Position numbers and translations under genes: made by a program | The notes under the pieces: model-generated | The model's input: only the letters and a program-made list of their open reading frames with translations | Databases searched by the model: none | What the model was told of the DNA's origin: nothing | Source of the DNA: Aliihoeflea sp. 40Bstr573 | GTDB taxonomy: Bacteria; Pseudomonadota; Alphaproteobacteria; Rhizobiales; Rhizobiaceae | Assembly (NCBI RefSeq): GCF_024105655.1 | Contig: NZ_JAAAMH010000008.1 | Span: 124,001-188,000, forward strand | Length of the DNA: 64,000 bases | Reading direction: 5' to 3' | Shown: one piece after another, positions 33,835-42,509 of the stretch | Position numbering within the stretch: the stretch's first letter is position 1 | How the letters are laid out: the number at the start of each line of letters is the position of its first letter

Positions 33835-34803
33835 CTAGCCCCGCTCCTGCCGGGGCGTATGGCCGAAGGCGCGACGGTAGGCGGTGGCGAAGTGCCCGGC
33901 GCTGGAGAAGCCCGTCGCGAATGCGATCTCGGAGACCGACAGCGGACTTTGCTGCAGCAGGCGCCGCGCGTGGCGCAGACGCAGGTCGCGATAGGTCTCG
34001 GCGAAGCCGCGCTTGAGGTGATCTGCGAATAGGCGGTCGAGATGGCGCGGGCTGACCCCTGCGAAGGCCGCCATCGCGTCGCGCCCGATCGGGTTCTCGA
34101 TCGTGCCTTCCATCCGGTCGAGCACGGCGAGCAGGGCGGGATGATGCACGCCGAAGCGTTCCGCCGTCGAGGCCCGCTGCGGCGCGGTCGGCTCGGCCAC
34201 CGCCGTGTGCAGGTACCAGTCGCTGACCCGCCGCGCGAAATCCGCACCCATCCGCTCCGCGATCAGCGCATGCATCATGTCGAGCGGCGCCACGCCGCCG
34301 CCGCAGGTAATGCGGTTGCCGTCCACGACGAAACGCGCCTGGCGCGGCGACAGGCTTGGAAAGGCCTCCATCAGCGCCGGCGCATGTTCCCAGTGCACGG
34401 TGAAGTCGCGCCCGTCGAGCAGGCCTGCTGCAGCCAAGACGTAAGGGCCGCCGGAAATGCCGCCGATCCGCATCCCGGAAACGGCGAACGCGCGCAGCGC
34501 CGCATGGAGCGACGGCAGGTACCAGTCGGCCGGATTGCCGCCGGCGCAGACGAATAGCGTATGCAGCACCTCCGTTTCGCTCAACGACGCGCAGGGAACC
34601 AGCGCACCGGACGACGACGCCACCGGTGCACCGTCAATGGAGAGATACACCGGCTCGTAAAGGTGCTGCCCCGCGAGCAGGTTGGCGGCGCGGAGCGGTT
34701 CCGTCGCCGATGCGAAGGACATGAGTGCGAAGCCTGGCAACAGGACAAAGCCGTAACGCTGGCTGCCTGCCCGGATCGATCCTTTGGAAGAAACGCGCGC
34801 CAT
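33835..34803 (-). CDS. GlxA-type AraC-family regulator with DJ-1/PfpI-like sensor domain
   Basis: The 322-residue protein has an N-terminal class I glutaminase-like (DJ-1/PfpI) domain (about residues 17-190: [45 protein letters not shown]) and a C-terminal AraC HTH pair ending GFSSAGHFATAYRRAFGHTP. It belongs with GbdR/SouR-type regulators of methylated amines such as glycine betaine and sarcosine. It is divergent from mgdA with 89 bases between starts, so it likely controls mgdABCD. Confidence 0.88.
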   Translation of the reverse strand: MARVSSKGSIRAGSQRYGFVLLPGFALMSFASATEPLRAANLLAGQHLYEPVYLSIDGAPVASSSGALVPCASLSETEVLHTLFVCAGGNPADWYLPSLHAALRAFAVSGMRIGGISGGPYVLAAAGLLDGRDFTVHWEHAPALMEAFPSLSPRQARFVVDGNRITCGGGVAPLDMMHALIAERMGADFARRVSDWYLHTAVAEPTAPQRASTAERFGVHHPALLAVLDRMEGTIENPIGRDAMAAFAGVSPRHLDRLFADHLKRGFAETYRDLRLRHARRLLQQSPLSVSEIAFATGFSSAGHFATAYRRAFGHTPRQERG

Positions 34804-34892
34804 GTCTCTGCTTGAAAGGAATACGTCCCTTATGAGCAGGTATAGACCAGCGCTTTCGGCTTAACAATCGCGGACGAGATGGGACGCAAACG

Positions 34893-36143
34893 ATGCGCTA
34901 TTCGGCACTGTCCGTTTTCCTGAACGGCCTGAAGGGCAACAAAAGCTGGCAGCCGGCGTGGCGAGATCCGCAGCCGAAGCCGCATTACGACGTCATCATC
35001 GTCGGCGGCGGGGGGCATGGTCTGGCCACCGCCTACTACCTCGCCAAGGAATTCGGCAGCACCAATGTCGCTGTGCTGGAGAAGGGCTACATCGGCTCCG
35101 GCAATGTCGGGCGCAACACCACTATCATCCGTTCGAACTATCTGCTGCCCGGAAACAACCCCTTCTACGAACTGTCGATGAAGCTCTGGGAAGGGCTCGA
35201 GCAGGACTTCAACTTCAACGCCATGGTCTCGCAGCGCGGGGTGCTGAACCTGTTCCACTCCGACGCCCAGCGCGACGCCTATACGCGGCGCGGCAACGCG
35301 ATGCGCCTGCACGGCGTGGACGCCGACCTGCTCGACCGTTCGCAGGTCAAGGCGATGCTGCCTTTCCTCGACTACGACAATTCGCGCTTCCCCATCCAGG
35401 GCGGGCTCATCCAGCGGCGCGGCGGCACGGTACGCCACGACGCGGTGGCATGGGGCTATGCACGTGGTGCCGACAGCCGCGGCGTCGACATCATCCAGAA
35501 CTGTGAGGTGACCGGGATTCGCCGCGAGAACGGCCGCGTCACCGGCGTCGAGACGTCGCGCGGCTTCATCGGCTGCGACAGGCTGGCGCTGGCGGCGGCC
35601 GGTAATTCGTCGCGCGTCGCGGCGATGGCCGAGATGCGCCTGCCGATCGAAAGCCATGTGCTGCAGGCCTTCGTCTCAGAAGCCATCAAGCCGTTCATCG
35701 ACGGCGTGGTGACCTTCGGCGCCGGGCACTTCTACGTGTCCCAGTCCGACAAGGGCGGTCTGGTCTTCGGCGGCGACATCGACGGCTACAACTCCTACGC
35801 CCAGCGCGGCAACCTCGCCACGGTGGAGCATGTGGTCGAGGCCGGCAAGGCGATGATCCCTGCCCTGTCGCGGCTGCGCGTGCTGCGCTCATGGGGCGGC
35901 ATCATGGACATGTCGATGGATGGTTCGCCGATCATCGACCGCACCCATATCGACAATCTCTACCTCAATGCCGGCTGGTGCTACGGCGGCTTCAAGGCGA
36001 CGCCCGCCTCGGGCTTCTGTTTCGCCCATCTGATTGCGAAGGGTACGCCGCAGCAGACCGCTTCCGCCTTCCGGCTCGACCGTTTCGCGCGCGGCTACAT
36101 GCTCGACGAAAAGGGCCAAGGCGCCCAGCCGAACCTGCACTGA
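34893..36143 (+). CDS. mgdA: N-methylglutamate dehydrogenase, SoxB-like flavoprotein subunit
   Basis: The 416-residue FAD protein resembles heterotetrameric sarcosine oxidase beta subunit, with dinucleotide motif VIIVGGGGHGLATAYYLAKE and the C-terminal GWCYGGFKATPASG. It oxidises the N-methyl group of N-methylglutamate, giving glutamate and a C1 unit. A role as sarcosine oxidase is possible from sequence alone, but gmaS and mgsABC next door favour N-methylglutamate. It opens the plus-strand operon mgdABCD. Confidence 0.88.
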   Translation: MRYSALSVFLNGLKGNKSWQPAWRDPQPKPHYDVIIVGGGGHGLATAYYLAKEFGSTNVAVLEKGYIGSGNVGRNTTIIRSNYLLPGNNPFYELSMKLWEGLEQDFNFNAMVSQRGVLNLFHSDAQRDAYTRRGNAMRLHGVDADLLDRSQVKAMLPFLDYDNSRFPIQGGLIQRRGGTVRHDAVAWGYARGADSRGVDIIQNCEVTGIRRENGRVTGVETSRGFIGCDRLALAAAGNSSRVAAMAEMRLPIESHVLQAFVSEAIKPFIDGVVTFGAGHFYVSQSDKGGLVFGGDIDGYNSYAQRGNLATVEHVVEAGKAMIPALSRLRVLRSWGGIMDMSMDGSPIIDRTHIDNLYLNAGWCYGGFKATPASGFCFAHLIAKGTPQQTASAFRLDRFARGYMLDEKGQGAQPNLH

Positions 36144-36162
36144 GCGGAGGCAAGGAAGCACG

Positions 36163-36426
36163 ATGGCAAGCCTCATCACATGCCCCCATTGCGGCGCGCG
36201 GCCCAAGGAGGAATTCACCGTCAAGAGCGCGGCGCTCCCGCGCCCCTCAGCCGATGCCGGCGAGGCGGTCTGGTTCGACCATGTCTACCTGCGCGACAAT
36301 CCGCGCGGCGCCTATGAGGAGTATTGGCATCATACCTCCGGCTGCCGCCGCTGGCTGGTGGTGAGCCGGAACACGGCGACGCACGAAGTCGCCGACGCCA
36401 GAGACGCCTCGGAGGCGCGGCCATGA
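36163..36426 (+). CDS. mgdB: N-methylglutamate dehydrogenase, SoxD-like zinc subunit
   Basis: The 87-residue protein has the zinc motif ITCPHCGARPKEEF with a further Cys and His in WHHTSGCRRW, characteristic of sarcosine oxidase delta subunits. GGAGGCAAGGA lies upstream of the ATG at 36163, which is 19 bases after mgdA. Its stop overlaps the mgdC start (ATGA at 36423). It is a small structural subunit of the four-subunit enzyme. Confidence 0.88.
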   Translation: MASLITCPHCGARPKEEFTVKSAALPRPSADAGEAVWFDHVYLRDNPRGAYEEYWHHTSGCRRWLVVSRNTATHEVADARDASEARP

Positions 36427-39386
36427 CCTCCTACCGGCTTCCGACCGGCGGTCTGGTCGATCGCACCGCGCCCCTGTCGTTCACCTTCGATGGCAAGGCG
36501 CTGAGCGGGCTTGCCGGCGACAGCCTCGCTTCGGCGCTGCTGGCCAACGGCGTGCGGCTGGTCGGACGCAGCTTCAAATATCACCGCCCGCGCGGCATCC
36601 TCACCGCCGGCGCATCGGAGCCCAACGCGCTGGTGACGGTCGGCACCGGCGGGCGGAGCGAGCCCAACAGCCGCGCCACGATGCAGGAGCTCTATGCCGG
36701 GCTGGTCGCGACCAGCCAGAATCGCTGGCCGTCGCTCGACCTCGACATCGGCGCGCTCAATGGCCTGCTCTGGCCCTTCCTCGGCGCGGGCTTCTACTAC
36801 AAGACCTTCATGTGGCCGGGCGCGCTGTGGGAGAAGCTCTACGAGCCCTTCATCCGCAAGGCCGCAGGACTCGGACGCGCGACCTACGAGTCCGACCCTG
36901 ACCAATATGAAAAGCAATGGGCGCATTGCGACCTGCTGGTCGTGGGTGCGGGGCCCGCCGGTCTCTCCGCTGCCCTCGCCGCCGGCCGCGCCGGCGCGCG
37001 CGTCATCGTGGCGGACGAGCAGGCACACGCGGGCGGCGCTCTGCTTTCGGAAACGGCGACGATCGGCGGTGCGTCCGCTCCCTGCTTCGCCGCGGCAATG
37101 GTCGCCGAGCTGCAGTCGCTGCCCAACGTGCAGTTGCTGACCCGCGCCACCGTGTTCGGCTGGTACGACGACATGGTGTTCGGCGCGGTGGAGCGTGTTC
37201 AGAAACATGTCGCCGCCCCTCAGGCGCATCGACCGATGGAGCGCCTCTGGCGCATCGTCGCGCGCCGCGCACTACTCGCCACCGGGGCGGAGGAACGCCC
37301 GCTCGTCTTCGGCGGCAATGATACCCCCGGCGTCATGATGGCGGGCGCGGCCCGCACCTATCTCAACCGCTACGGCATCGCGGCCGGACGCAAGGCTGCG
37401 ATCTTCACCACCAACGACAGCGGCTATGCGCTGGCGCGCGACCTCGAAGCGGCGGGCGTGGAGCTCGCCGCAATCGTGGACAGCCGGCGCCAGCGGCCGT
37501 CGGACTACCGCGGCAAGGCGCGCCTGATCTCGGGCGCCATCGTGACCGACGCACGCGGCGGCAAGTCGCTCTCCTCCATCCGCGTCAGCCATGACGGCCG
37601 AACGGAGGACATCTCGGTCGATCTGCTCGCCATGTCGGGCGGCTTCAATCCCGTCATCAACCTTGCCTGCCACCGCGGCGGGAGGCCCGTCTGGTCTGAC
37701 GCCCAGGGCGCATTCCTCGCGCCGGAGAGTCTTGCAGGTTTGGCTCTGGCCGGCGCAGCGAATGCCGTCACCGGCATCGCGGCCTGCCTTGCCGATGGCG
37801 CTGAAGCCGGCGCGCGGCTCGCGGCCGAGCTGGGCTTTGCCGCGGCGCCTGACAGCACGCCGTCCGTCGAAGACGACATCATCGCCGCCCCAACCGCCCC
37901 GCTCTGGTCGGTGCCGGGGTCGAAGGTCAAGGCCTTCGTCGATTTCCAGAATGACGTGCACGTCAAGGACCTCGGCCTCGCCGTCCGCGAAGGCTACGGC
38001 CATGTCGAACTCGCCAAGCGCTACACCACGATGGGCATGGCGACGGACCAGGGCAAGCTGTCGAACGTGAACGCGATCGGCCTGCTGGCGCAAGTGCGGG
38101 GTGTGTCGCCCGGCGAGGTCGGCACCACCACGTTCAGGCCCTTCTACACCCCGGTCTCCTTCGCGGCACTGGCCGGTGCGCATCACGGCCGCCACTTCCA
38201 GCCGGTGCGCAAGTCGCCGATGCACGACTGGGCCAAGGCGCGCGGCGCGACCTTCGTGGAGACCGGCCTCTGGTACCGTCCGGCATGGTTCCCGCAGCCG
38301 GGCGAGACCCATTGGCGGACCAGCGTCGACCGCGAGGTGCGCAACGTGCGCGCCAATGTCGGCCTGTGCGACATGTCCACCCTCGGCAAGATCGAGATCT
38401 GCGGCAGCGACGCCGCCGCGTTCCTCGACCGGGTCTACTGCAACCCGTTCCTCAAGCTGCCGGTTGGCAAGGCGCGTTATGGGCTGATGCTGCGCGAGGA
38501 CGGCATGGTCTATGACGACGGCACGACGAGCCGGATCGCCGAGGACCGTTTCTTCATGACCACCACAACCGCCTATGCGGCGGGTGTCATGAACCACCTC
38601 GAATTCTGTTCGCAGGCGCTCTGGCCGGAGCTCGACATGCGGCTTGCCTCGGCGACCGACCAGTGGGCGCAACTTGCCGTGGCCGGTCCGAAGGCGCGGG
38701 CGGTGCTGTCGCAGATCGTCGATGACGACATCTCCGACGCGGCCTTCCCGTTCCTCGCGGCCGGCGAGGTTTCGCTGTGCGGCAGCGCGCTGCGCGGCCG
38801 GCTGTTCCGCATCTCGTTTTCGGGCGAACTGGCCTATGAGCTGGCTGTGCCGGCCGGCTTCGGCCCTGCCATCGCCGATGCGATCATGGCGGCTGGCGAG
38901 GCGCACGGAATCTGCGCCTACGGCGCCGAAGCGCTCGCCGTACTGCGTATCGAGAAGGGCCATGTCACCCACAACGAGATCAACGGCACCGTCGTCCCAT
39001 CCGATCTCGGCCTGGGCCGCATGGTCTCTGCGAAGAAGCCGGACTTCATCGGCAGGGCGATGCTGGCACGCGAAGGCTTACAGGCGCCGGGCCGCGCCCA
39101 GCTCGTCGGCGTGGTCCCGCTCGACAAGGCGGACGCCTTCCGCAGTGGAGCGCATATCCTCGCGGCAGGCGCAGAAACGACTCTGGAAAACGACCAGGGC
39201 TACATCACGTCGAGCTGCTTTTCGCCGCATGTCGGCTCAAGCATCGGTCTCGCCCTCGTACGCAACGGCGCCGCCCGGCATGGCGAGGAAATCGTGATCT
39301 GGAACGGGCTGCGCGGCGAGATCACCCGTGGACGGCTCTGTGCGCCGGTCTTCGTCGATCCGGAGGGAGGACGACTCCATGGCTGA
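36423..39386 (+). CDS. mgdC: N-methylglutamate dehydrogenase, SoxA-like large subunit
   Basis: The 987-residue protein has an N-terminal ferredoxin-like segment (FTFDGKALSGLAGDSLASAL, then RSFKYHRPRGI), a dinucleotide-binding domain (LLVVGAGPAGLSAALAAGRA, about residues 171-190) and C-terminal GcvT-like folate domains (ending GLRGEITRGRLCAPVFVD). The folate part suggests the methyl carbon leaves as methylene-tetrahydrofolate. The start overlaps the mgdB stop. Length is normal for sarcosine oxidase alpha subunits. Confidence 0.9.
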   Translation: MTSYRLPTGGLVDRTAPLSFTFDGKALSGLAGDSLASALLANGVRLVGRSFKYHRPRGILTAGASEPNALVTVGTGGRSEPNSRATMQELYAGLVATSQNRWPSLDLDIGALNGLLWPFLGAGFYYKTFMWPGALWEKLYEPFIRKAAGLGRATYESDPDQYEKQWAHCDLLVVGAGPAGLSAALAAGRAGARVIVADEQAHAGGALLSETATIGGASAPCFAAAMVAELQSLPNVQLLTRATVFGWYDDMVFGAVERVQKHVAAPQAHRPMERLWRIVARRALLATGAEERPLVFGGNDTPGVMMAGAARTYLNRYGIAAGRKAAIFTTNDSGYALARDLEAAGVELAAIVDSRRQRPSDYRGKARLISGAIVTDARGGKSLSSIRVSHDGRTEDISVDLLAMSGGFNPVINLACHRGGRPVWSDAQGAFLAPESLAGLALAGAANAVTGIAACLADGAEAGARLAAELGFAAAPDSTPSVEDDIIAAPTAPLWSVPGSKVKAFVDFQNDVHVKDLGLAVREGYGHVELAKRYTTMGMATDQGKLSNVNAIGLLAQVRGVSPGEVGTTTFRPFYTPVSFAALAGAHHGRHFQPVRKSPMHDWAKARGATFVETGLWYRPAWFPQPGETHWRTSVDREVRNVRANVGLCDMSTLGKIEICGSDAAAFLDRVYCNPFLKLPVGKARYGLMLREDGMVYDDGTTSRIAEDRFFMTTTTAYAAGVMNHLEFCSQALWPELDMRLASATDQWAQLAVAGPKARAVLSQIVDDDISDAAFPFLAAGEVSLCGSALRGRLFRISFSGELAYELAVPAGFGPAIADAIMAAGEAHGICAYGAEALAVLRIEKGHVTHNEINGTVVPSDLGLGRMVSAKKPDFIGRAMLAREGLQAPGRAQLVGVVPLDKADAFRSGAHILAAGAETTLENDQGYITSSCFSPHVGSSIGLALVRNGAARHGEEIVIWNGLRGEITRGRLCAPVFVDPEGGRLHG

Positions 39387-39936
39387 GATGACAACGAACC
39401 GGATACCGCTCACCGCTCCGCCGACGCAGGCGGCGCTAGCCGATCGTGCGCCGGTCGTTCGCGAAGGCGTCACGCTTGAGGCGCTGCCGGAAGGCACGAT
39501 CCTTCACCTGCTGGCACGGCCGACGCAGGTTGCCGCACCCTTCGCAGATAAGGTCGCAGCCGCAGGCCTCGACCTGCGCGTCGTCGCGCCGGGGCAATGG
39601 TTCGCGACGGCGCCCACAGTGATGTCTGGCGCCGACCTCGTCGTCCTCTCGCAGGCGCTGAAGCCGGAGGTCGATGTGGTCGACCAGAGCCATGGACGCG
39701 TAGGCATCGTATTGCACGGTCCGCTGGCGGCGCGCGTGCTGGCGAAGGGTACGGCGGTGGACCTCGATCCGTCCGCCTTCCCGGTGGGGCGCTCGGCAAC
39801 GACGCTCGTCGGCCATATCGCAGCGCACCTCACGCGCGTGAACGCAGAGCGTTTCGAGATCGTCGTGCAACGCGGTTTCGCGGGCAGCCTGTTCGATGAT
39901 CTTTCGCAGATGAGCCTCGAGTTCGCGCGGCTTTGA
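39379..39936 (+). CDS. mgdD: N-methylglutamate dehydrogenase, SoxG-like subunit
   Basis: The 185-residue protein is a compact GcvT-like fold of the sarcosine oxidase gamma type, with VDVVDQSHGRVGIVLHGPLA and the C-terminal RVNAERFEIVVQRGFAGSLF. GGAGGGAGG precedes the ATG at 39379, which overlaps the mgdC stop by 8 bases. It completes the mgdABCD operon. Confidence 0.85.
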   Translation: MAEMTTNRIPLTAPPTQAALADRAPVVREGVTLEALPEGTILHLLARPTQVAAPFADKVAAAGLDLRVVAPGQWFATAPTVMSGADLVVLSQALKPEVDVVDQSHGRVGIVLHGPLAARVLAKGTAVDLDPSAFPVGRSATTLVGHIAAHLTRVNAERFEIVVQRGFAGSLFDDLSQMSLEFARL

Positions 39937-40025
39937 AATGACCGGACCGCGCCCAAAAAGCACTTGCATTGCACTGCAAAAAATGTTTGCATTCCCCTCA
40001 CAGTGCCCGCGCGACGGGCACCATC

Positions 40026-40098
40026 GTGGACCGACAGCGCCGTCATCCACACGAGGCAAGGAAGCCTGAGCACACCGGCTGGTGGCTCGGGTTTTTTT
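40026..40098 (+). promoter_or_regulatory. ANTAR dual-hexaloop antiterminator leader of the amide transporter operon
   Basis: Hairpin P1 has stems GTGGA/TCCAC (40026-40030, 40046-40050) and GAC/GTC (40033-40035, 40042-40044) with hexaloop AGCGCC (40036-40041). Hairpin P2 has stem AGGC/GCCT (40054-40057, 40064-40067) with hexaloop AAGGAA (40058-40063). Both loops have A at position 1 and G at position 4, the pair read by ANTAR proteins. The P2 3' arm overlaps the 5' arm of a terminator (40065-40076 with 40081-40091, one bulge) followed by seven T. P2 and terminator exclude each other. AmiR (55323-55943) is the likely ligand. Confidence 0.8.
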
Positions 40099-40228
40099 GT
40101 TCCGACGAGGCTGTCGGAACTCCTTCGACCGAATTGACCTGCTGATCTGCCGCTGCGCGTCGCCGCGCCGGCACATGCATCCCTTTACCCAGAAAAACAC
40201 CACCAACCTCCAGAGGCGGAGCACACGC

Positions 40229-41482
40229 ATGACCATCAATCGTCGCACATTTCTCACGGGTACGGCCGGTGCCTTCGGGGCGCTGGCAGCGCCGGCCATC
40301 CTGCCCCGCGCAGCCTTCGCGGCCGACACGGTCAAGGTCGGTTCGATCTTCTCGCTGACCGGCGGCTTGTCGATCATCGAGCGCTCGCTCAACGACGCGA
40401 CGCACATGGCCGTGTCGGAGATCAACGCGGCGGGCGGCGTGCTCGGCAAGCAGATCGAGATCGTCGCCGAAGACGGCGCATCCGACCCCAAGACCTTCAA
40501 TGAAAAGGCCTCGAAGCTGATCCTGCAGGACCGGATCAGCTCGGTCTTCGCCTGCTACACCTCGGCCAGCCGGAAGGCCGTCCTGCCGGTGTTCGAGCGA
40601 CGCAACGGCCTGCTGTTCTACCCGACCTACTACGAAGGCTTCGAGTGCTCGAAGAACGTGGTCTACACGGGCGCGGTGCCGAACCAGCAGCTGTCCAACT
40701 TCATCCCCTGGATCATCAACACGCTGGGCAAGAAGAAGTTCTTCATCGTCGGCTCGAACTACATCTACCCGCGCGAGATGGCCAAGGTCTCCAAGATGCT
40801 GATCGAGCAGAACGGCGGCGAGTGGGTTGCCGACGAATATCTCGAGCTCGGCCATTCGGAATGGGCCTCGATGGTCTCCAAGATCAAGAGCTCGGGCTGT
40901 GACGTCGTGCTGTCCAACGTGGTCGGCGATTCCGTCGTCGCCTTCTATCGCGAGTTCAAGAACCAGGGCCTCTCGCACGACACGTTGCCGATCTGCGCAA
41001 CGGTGACGTCGGAGATCGAGATCGCCGCCATGGGCGCGGAATATGCCGCCGGCAGCTACACCTCCTTCCCGTATTTCCAGGCCATCGACACACCGGCCAA
41101 CACGGAATTCGTCGCGCGCTATCGCAAGTTCGTCGGCGACGAGAAGGCGGTGACGCATCACGCGCTCGAGTCGTCCTATTTCCAGGTCTACCTCTGGAAA
41201 CAGGCGGTGGAGAAGGCCGGCGATACGAGCACCGAGGCCGTTCGCGCCGCCGTCGGCGGCCAGACCTTCGACGCGCCGGGCGGCAAGGTGACGGTGGAAG
41301 CCGAGAACCTGCACACCGCGCTCACGCCGCGCATCGCGCAGTGGCAGGACGATGGCCAGGGCAAGATCATCGACGCCTATGACGAGCCGGAGTTCCCACT
41401 GCCCTACGTCGCCTATGGCGAGGCGCAGGACAATCTCTACTGCACGGCCTCCGGCCTCGACACGTCGAAGCTGCCGAAGTGA
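40229..41482 (+). CDS. urtA: Amide/urea ABC transporter substrate-binding protein (UrtA/FmdD-like)
   Basis: The 417-residue protein has a Tat-type signal (RRTFLTG, then AAPAILPRAAFA) and a type I periplasmic fold (VKVGSIFSLTGGLSIIERSL, LLFYPTYYEGFECSKNVVYTG). It resembles FmdD of short-chain amide transporters and the AmiC sensor more than classical urea-binding UrtA. The start at 40229 follows GAGGCGGA and the ANTAR leader. It is the first gene of the operon through to the VWA gene. Substrate is inferred as amide or urea from its companions amiE and urease. Confidence 0.85.
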   Translation: MTINRRTFLTGTAGAFGALAAPAILPRAAFAADTVKVGSIFSLTGGLSIIERSLNDATHMAVSEINAAGGVLGKQIEIVAEDGASDPKTFNEKASKLILQDRISSVFACYTSASRKAVLPVFERRNGLLFYPTYYEGFECSKNVVYTGAVPNQQLSNFIPWIINTLGKKKFFIVGSNYIYPREMAKVSKMLIEQNGGEWVADEYLELGHSEWASMVSKIKSSGCDVVLSNVVGDSVVAFYREFKNQGLSHDTLPICATVTSEIEIAAMGAEYAAGSYTSFPYFQAIDTPANTEFVARYRKFVGDEKAVTHHALESSYFQVYLWKQAVEKAGDTSTEAVRAAVGGQTFDAPGGKVTVEAENLHTALTPRIAQWQDDGQGKIIDAYDEPEFPLPYVAYGEAQDNLYCTASGLDTSKLPK

Positions 41483-41488
41483 CCGCGT

Positions 41489-41520
41489 GGCGGACGGCGT
41501 CCTGCACCGCGCCGTCCGCC
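41489..41520 (+). other. Intercistronic hairpin after the binding-protein gene
   Basis: GGCGGACGGCG (41489-41499) pairs perfectly with CGCCGTCCGCC (41510-41520) over a 10-base loop, with no T-run. It probably protects the binding-protein mRNA or partly reduces transcription into the permease genes, as at choX/choW. Confidence 0.55.
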
Positions 41521-41612
41521 GTCTTCCGCATGCCGGCCTGACAGGGCCCGGCTTTGTCGCGGCGCCGCTCGGGCGCCCGCACCGAAACGGATCAAGATCG
41601 GGAAGGTCCGCC

Positions 41613-42506
41613 ATGCTGGACACCATCTTCATCGGCCTGAGCGTGGGATCGGTCCTGCTGCTCGTCGCGCTCGGCCTGGCAATCACCTACGGCGCGATGG
41701 GCGTCATCAACATGGCGCATGGCGAAATGGTCATGCTGGGTGCCTATACGACGGTGCTGGCGTCCATCCATCTCGGCATCGGCTTGCTGGGTGCCATCCC
41801 GATCGCCTTCATGGTCACCGCACTCGTCGGCTATGCCATCGAGCGGCTGATCGTCAGCCGGCTCTACGGGCGCCTGCTCGATACGCTGCTCGCGACCTGG
41901 GGCGTCGCGATCCTGCTCCAGCAGGCGGTGCGCCTGTCGCTCGGCCTCGCCTTCTTCGGCATCACCATCGCCGGGCTTGGCACAGGCCTGCAGAACGTGC
42001 GCGTGCCTGCCTATCTCTCCGGCGTCATCAGCATCGGCGGCGAGCAGGTCAGCCTATACCGCGCCTTCATCATCCTAGTGACGATCCTGCTGACCCTGCT
42101 CACCTGGTTCATCATGTACCGCACGGCGATCGGCGCGCAGGTTCGGGCCATCATGCGCAATCCGGATATGGCGGCGGCCTGCGGCATCGACGTCAAGCGA
42201 GTCAACGCGCTGACCTTCGCCTACGGGTCGGGGCTCGCCGGGGTCGCGGGCGTGATGATGTCGGGCTTCAAGACCGTGTTCCCCGACATGGGCACGCCGA
42301 TGGTCGTGGACGGCTTCCTCGTCGTCGTGACCGGCGGCGTCGGCAGCCTGATGGGCACCGTGCTCTCGGCCGGCCTGCTCGGCCAGATCAACGGCCTGAC
42401 GGCATCGGTGAGCAACGACATCATCGCACGCGCCGTAATCTTCGCCGTGGTGGTCACGATCATCATCTGGAAGCCCTCGGGCCTCTTTTCCTACAAGGGA
42501 CGCTGA
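41613..42506 (+). CDS. urtB: Amide/urea ABC transporter permease (UrtB/LivH type)
   Basis: The 297-residue permease has about eight hydrophobic segments and the LivH-type motifs GLAITYGAMGVINMAHGEMV near the N-terminus and AYGSGLAGVAGVMMSGF in the later cytoplasmic loop. It lacks the long N-terminal extension of many UrtB proteins, closer to the FmdE type. The start at 41613 gives the normal N-terminus. It pairs with the following permease. Confidence 0.88.
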   Translation: MLDTIFIGLSVGSVLLLVALGLAITYGAMGVINMAHGEMVMLGAYTTVLASIHLGIGLLGAIPIAFMVTALVGYAIERLIVSRLYGRLLDTLLATWGVAILLQQAVRLSLGLAFFGITIAGLGTGLQNVRVPAYLSGVISIGGEQVSLYRAFIILVTILLTLLTWFIMYRTAIGAQVRAIMRNPDMAAACGIDVKRVNALTFAYGSGLAGVAGVMMSGFKTVFPDMGTPMVVDGFLVVVTGGVGSLMGTVLSAGLLGQINGLTASVSNDIIARAVIFAVVVTIIIWKPSGLFSYKGR

Positions 42507-42509
42507 GCG

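Noticed and set aside
39964-39979. TTGCA-N6-TGCAA hairpin as part of the ANTAR leader
   Set aside because: Its six-base loop TTGCAC lacks A1, and it lies 47 bases from P1; it is more likely an operator or promoter element.
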